Positions 60,895 through 64,000 of a stretch of 64,000 nucleotides of DNA are shown here, piece after piece; position 1 is the stretch's first letter; every line of letters begins with the position of its first letter. Source of the stretch: Ampullimonas aquatilis. Lineage in GTDB: Bacteria > Pseudomonadota > Gammaproteobacteria > Burkholderiales > Burkholderiaceae_D. The notes beneath the pieces were generated by a model. It searched no databases, had not been told where the DNA came from, and saw only the letters and a program-made list of their open reading frames with translations. The position numbers and the translations under genes are program-made. Location of the stretch: assembly GCF_049675895.1 (NCBI RefSeq), contig NZ_CP183834.1:744001-808000 (forward strand), in the 5' to 3' direction.

Positions 60895-61291
60895 GGTGTG
60901 GATTGGCCCAATAAGGCGCTCTCTCAGACAAGGTTTTACCTTGATCGAGTTGCTAGTGGTGATGGCCATCATTGCCACCTTGCTGACGATAGCCTTGCCT
61001 AAATATTTTCATAGTGTGGAACGCAGTAAAGAAAATGTATTGAAAAGTGATTTGAGTATTATGCGTGAAGCGATTGATAAGTTTTATGGGGACCGTGGAC
61101 GATATCCGGAAACCTTGGATGAACTAGTTGAGCGCCGTTATTTGAAAGCAGTGCCGATTGATCCGATTACGGAAAAAGAGGATACCTGGATTTTGCAGTT
61201 ACCAGAGCCGGGTAATCCCAACTCCATACTGGATGTGCATAGTGGCTCGGATAAACAGGCAATTGATGGCAGTAATTTTTCGAGCTGGTGA
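60869..61291 (+). CDS. Third GspG-like pseudopilin
   Basis: 140 residues from the ATG at 60869, which lies inside the previous gene; a GTG at 60896, just after that gene's stop, would give a shorter leader. The prepilin signal is RQGFTLIELLVVMAIIATLL with Glu at +5. GRYPETLDELVERRYLKAVP and PIDPITEKEDTWILQL are typical of GspG relatives. The C-terminus is FSSW. Last gene of the secretion operon. Confidence 0.8.
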   Translation: MECHIVTGKVWIGPIRRSLRQGFTLIELLVVMAIIATLLTIALPKYFHSVERSKENVLKSDLSIMREAIDKFYGDRGRYPETLDELVERRYLKAVPIDPITEKEDTWILQLPEPGNPNSILDVHSGSDKQAIDGSNFSSW

Positions 61292-61432
61292 TTAATTTGT
61301 AAATATTAAAAAAACTGTCAACTTTCATTGTTATGTTACGGGGTTGCAGTAAATTATTTTTCCTTTCAAGATCCTGCTTTTTAAAGGTAGGCCGAAATTT
61401 ATTTGTATTGGTAAGACAATCGAAAATAATAT

Positions 61433-62206
61433 ATGGCAGCTCCGCAAAATATGAATGACTCAGCCAGGATGTATCTGGCCGATGCGGTTGATTCTTCATT
61501 TCGTGTGGTCAATCGACATCAGCTGTTTGTCTGGACTCAGGGAACATTCCAAGGAATCATTCCTCATGAGATTCTGATCTGCGGAATTGATGATGGTTCC
61601 CGCCATGGAACGGCATTGTATAAATTCGCTTCAACAAATGAATTTAATGATGCGCATTTTCGGACTCTCTGTGACTCAAAAGAAGGATTATCCAGTAAAT
61701 TAAATGCTGAATATGAGCGATCCAGAAAAAGCATTATCCTGTGTGATGTAGACCAAAGTAACGGTTGCGGACCAGAGCTGACTGCCTTGTTGGGAGAAAG
61801 TCCACTTAAAAATATAGCGGCTTATCTGGTATTGGATTCACGACAAAAAATTCAGGCGTTTTATGCCTTTTCACGTGTTGCTTCCGAAATGGATAGCACA
61901 CTTAAATATGGTATGGAGCTATTAGTCCCGCATCTGCATACTACCTTTATGCGGGTGCTGGCAACCGAGCGAGATCAGACCAATTACACCCCCAGCAGAA
62001 CAGGACGGATCGTGACCAAACGGGAGGAGCAAATTTTATATTTGCTCAAAGAAGGCAAGACCAATATCGAGATTGCTGAACAACTTGATGTCAGCCAGTG
62101 GACCATCAAAAATCATTTGCAGATGATCTTTCGAAAGCTCAATGCCAACACCCGCACCCATGCCATTGCCAAGGCAATCAGCCTTGGTTTGCTCAAGGCC
62201 GACTAG
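61433..62206 (+). CDS. epsA: EpsA-like LuxR-family regulator
   Basis: The 257-residue protein has an N-terminal sensor domain (SSFRVVNRHQLFVWTQGTFQ) and a LuxR-type HTH at the C-terminus (TKREEQILYLLKEGKTNIEI, QLDVSQWTIKNHLQMIFRKL). It resembles EpsA, a regulator next to exopolysaccharide/exosortase genes in betaproteobacteria. It is followed 17 bases later by an exosortase gene, so control of that gene or of its substrates is likely. Confidence 0.78.
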   Translation: MAAPQNMNDSARMYLADAVDSSFRVVNRHQLFVWTQGTFQGIIPHEILICGIDDGSRHGTALYKFASTNEFNDAHFRTLCDSKEGLSSKLNAEYERSRKSIILCDVDQSNGCGPELTALLGESPLKNIAAYLVLDSRQKIQAFYAFSRVASEMDSTLKYGMELLVPHLHTTFMRVLATERDQTNYTPSRTGRIVTKREEQILYLLKEGKTNIEIAEQLDVSQWTIKNHLQMIFRKLNANTRTHAIAKAISLGLLKAD

Positions 62207-62223
62207 TGATTTGATGCGACGTT

Positions 62224-62736
62224 GTGATTGCCGATTCATATCAGGTTAAACGTGTTGCAATTTTTCTTGTGATTTTCTTGGTACTGGAATTGATCTGGAT
62301 TGCTGCTCGTGGCAGCTGGGTATATCGACTGATTATTGATAAATTGACGGTGACCTCGGCTGTTTTCTTTATCAATATCATTGATTCCAACGCCTTGGCA
62401 CACGCGCTGGATGCTTCGATTCTTACCGGTGGTCTAGCCATCAATATTCTGAATGGCTGCGAGGGGATTGACATCCTATTCTTGCTATTGGCCGTTATGC
62501 TGGCCCTGCCAGGTAGTTGGCTGGGTAAGCTGCAACGGATTTTAGCAATGAGTATTTTGGTGCTGACTCTCAATATTGTCAGAATCGTTTTGCTGGTAAT
62601 GATTGCGCGCTATCACCGTCAATACTTTGATCTGGTACATGGTTTTATTGCACCGCTGATCATGATTGCAGTGTCGATGTTGATCTTGTTAGTGACGCCG
62701 TCAAAGATAAAAACTGCCATGCCCGCAACGTTATGA
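62224..62736 (+). CDS. xrtH: Exosortase, XrtH-type
   Basis: The 170-residue integral membrane protein starts with GTG at 62224 and has about five helices. The family triad is visible: Cys in LNGCEGIDILFLL, Arg in LNIVRIVLLVM and His in DLVHGFIAPLIMI. It is short, as XrtH is. Exosortases cut the C-terminal sorting signal of exported proteins and probably join them to a lipid or glycan. A protein ending in VPTLPQWALLL, the IPTL-type signal matched to XrtH, is encoded convergently 0.6 kb away. The start overlaps nothing; the end overlaps the next gene by 4 bases. Confidence 0.85.
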   Translation: MIADSYQVKRVAIFLVIFLVLELIWIAARGSWVYRLIIDKLTVTSAVFFINIIDSNALAHALDASILTGGLAINILNGCEGIDILFLLLAVMLALPGSWLGKLQRILAMSILVLTLNIVRIVLLVMIARYHRQYFDLVHGFIAPLIMIAVSMLILLVTPSKIKTAMPATL

Positions 62737-63368
62737 CGGTTCCTTGCCCTGAAATGAAGCATTGGATTGTCAGAGGGATTGCTGCCATTTGCTTTTCATC
62801 CATCATAGCACTGATGATTGGTCCGAACTTATTGGCGCTGGCCATCCCAATCTTTCGGTGGGAGCTACAGCAGCTTGATGACAGTTATCGTCTTGACAGT
62901 CTCACCCTCACCAAGCATGATATTGGCGCAAGGTTGATCTTGAATGTGGGTCTGGTGCGATCAAAACTGGTTGGTAAGCAGGTGATTGTTCCTGACCGTT
63001 TGGGTCGTGGTACGGCTAAAGTCAGTATTCTTTGTGGACCACTGTTGTTCCCCTGGCTTTTTGCCTGGAGTTTTATACTGAGTGTGCCAGCGCTATCCTT
63101 GTCAAAAAGACTGACGGCAATTGGCATGGCGACGCTACTGATTGTTTTTAATAGCCTGATGGACGCGCCTTTGATTTTTTTGGCAGAGCTGGAGGACATG
63201 CTCTGGAGCGTCCATCATGTTGAAGAAAATAGTCTCCTGATTATCTACAGAGAATTTTTGGATGGTGGCGGTCGTATTGCCATTGGCTTATGGATTGGCT
63301 GGTTGGGATTGACGATGGTGACTGGCTATTCAAACTTTGCGCTTCGCCACAAAACTGATACACAATGA
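62733..63368 (+). CDS. Exosortase-associated membrane protein
   Basis: The 211-residue protein has hydrophobic segments at about 12-35, 100-125, 130-152 and 180-200. A soluble stretch of about 60 residues lies between the first and second. It overlaps xrtH by 4 bases, so it is translated with it. It resembles the small multi-helix proteins that accompany exosortase H in other betaproteobacteria; their role is unknown, perhaps to position the substrate. The last 39 bases overlap the end of the convergent surface-protein gene. Confidence 0.7.
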   Translation: MTVPCPEMKHWIVRGIAAICFSSIIALMIGPNLLALAIPIFRWELQQLDDSYRLDSLTLTKHDIGARLILNVGLVRSKLVGKQVIVPDRLGRGTAKVSILCGPLLFPWLFAWSFILSVPALSLSKRLTAIGMATLLIVFNSLMDAPLIFLAELEDMLWSVHHVEENSLLIIYREFLDGGGRIAIGLWIGWLGLTMVTGYSNFALRHKTDTQ

Positions 63369-64000
63369 GGTCATCAAAAGCAAAGCCCATTGCGGCAGGG
63401 TAGGCACATCCACATTGCCAGCCGAAACGGCAACGAGCAGATTATTGCTGTTGTTGGCTGTATTCGAATCTGGTACATCTGAATTTATACTGGCTGACAA
63501 TGGTTGATTACCTGTTGCCGTATTCCATGTGATCGGGATGACATAGATTGCGCTTGCACCTGCTGCAATACTGGCTTGCGAACAAGTGATGGTATTGGCC
63601 GCAATATTGCATCCATTTGGTAAGGCCCCAGCTATTGCGCCGTTTGGCAGCGCCAGGGTCACTATCACATTGGTGGCGACATTGGGGCCTGAGTTGCTGG
63701 CAACCAGCGTATAAGTACTCGTGTCACCAAAGAATTCATTATTCTGACCAGTCACACTAACACCTAAATTGGCCTGGGCGCTGGTATTGATTGACCAGTT
63801 AAGATGAATAGTGCCACTGGCAGCATTTTTTCCATCCACAACAAAAGAGTACTGTTGTCCGGTAACTGCTTGAAAGACTGCGGTACTCACGCCGCCTGCT
63901 GTGCCATCGTCATCATTTGAGGCTGCTGTCGATAAGTTGACAATATTGCCACCGGTATAAACTGCCAGTAAGGTATCAAATGTACTGCTATGGGTGGTGA
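63330..64000 (-). CDS. Partial surface protein with DUF11-like domain and IPTL-type sorting signal
   Basis: The frame is open from the right edge of the window; the N-terminus lies outside. The visible part has a pre-peptidase-like segment (STFDTLLAVYTGGNIVNLST, TGQQYSFVVDGKNAASGTIH). A DUF11/CARDB-like repeat follows (STYTLVASNSGPNVATNVIV) with SDVPDSNTANNSNN. The C-terminal signal is VDVPTLPQW, a hydrophobic helix ALLLMTSLCISFVA, then KRKV. This matches the three-part IPTL-CTERM signal recognised by XrtH. It is convergent with the exosortase operon and overlaps its last gene by 39 bases. Likely an XrtH substrate anchored on the cell surface. Confidence 0.85.
   Translation of the reverse strand, partial: TTHSSTFDTLLAVYTGGNIVNLSTAASNDDDGTAGGVSTAVFQAVTGQQYSFVVDGKNAASGTIHLNWSINTSAQANLGVSVTGQNNEFFGDTSTYTLVASNSGPNVATNVIVTLALPNGAIAGALPNGCNIAANTITCSQASIAAGASAIYVIPITWNTATGNQPLSASINSDVPDSNTANNSNNLLVAVSAGNVDVPTLPQWALLLMTSLCISFVAKRKV

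Overview
The window looks like chromosome of a betaproteobacterium with moderate GC. The pointers are EF-P with a modifiable arginine beside its rhamnosyltransferase EarP, an NAD-dependent FdsGBACD-type formate dehydrogenase, an EpsA-type LuxR regulator next to an XrtH-type exosortase, and Grx- and Trx-linked arsenate reductases. Genus cannot be fixed from the sequence alone. There is no rRNA, CRISPR array, insertion sequence or phage gene in view. One tRNA (anticodon CAT) sits at 49.2 kb.

Layout. 0-3.6 kb: an ECF sigma factor and its membrane anti-sigma, divergent from cytochrome c, metallophosphoesterase and CuA-like cupredoxin genes. Two divergent promoters with the same -35/-10 words and the same 13-nt spacer suggest that the sigma factor drives both directions. 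3.8-8.6 kb: a secreted phosphoesterase, a bestrophin-family channel, and an acuR/acuI-like pair with two TAGAC-N5-GTCTA operators. 8.6-10.4 kb: a chemoreceptor gene broken by a one-base frameshift. 10.8-18.9 kb: a sigma-54 activator divergent from a Rieske / PQQ-alcohol dehydrogenase / outer-membrane channel / DUF1097 / AldA-type aldehyde dehydrogenase operon, with a recognisable -24/-12 promoter and palindromic upstream sites. It reads as periplasmic oxidation of a short diol or alcohol followed by cytoplasmic oxidation of the aldehyde.

18.9-26.6 kb: a GGDEF-EAL protein, efp-earP, and an arsenic operon (arsR, arsI-like, two unrelated arsC genes, aquaglyceroporin) with no ArsB/Acr3 pump. 26.6-32.2 kb: a DUF924 protein, a FadL-type porin, a second AcoR-like sigma-54 activator and a second outer-membrane channel gene with its own -24/-12 candidate. 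32.3-42.9 kb: formate metabolism, comprising an OFA-family transporter, cyanase, fdsD, fdhD, fdsA, fdsB, fdsG and a divergent FdsR-like regulator. 43.3-49.3 kb: dcd, a membrane-anchored glutaredoxin, a copper-type multicopper oxidase/TolC pair, a transglutaminase-like protein and the tRNA.

49.8-64 kb: a TPR protein and an L,D-transpeptidase with similar C-terminal domains, then a compact type II secretion-like operon. It has three GspG-like pseudopilins that all end in Trp, GspF, GspE, PilM/N/O/P-like inner-membrane parts and a secretin. Next come an EpsA-like regulator, an XrtH-type exosortase with its membrane partner, and, convergently, a partial gene for a surface protein with a C-terminal VPTLPQW sorting signal. 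This last block reads as one export-and-anchoring locus and is, with the Rieske/PQQ operon, the most interesting part of the window.
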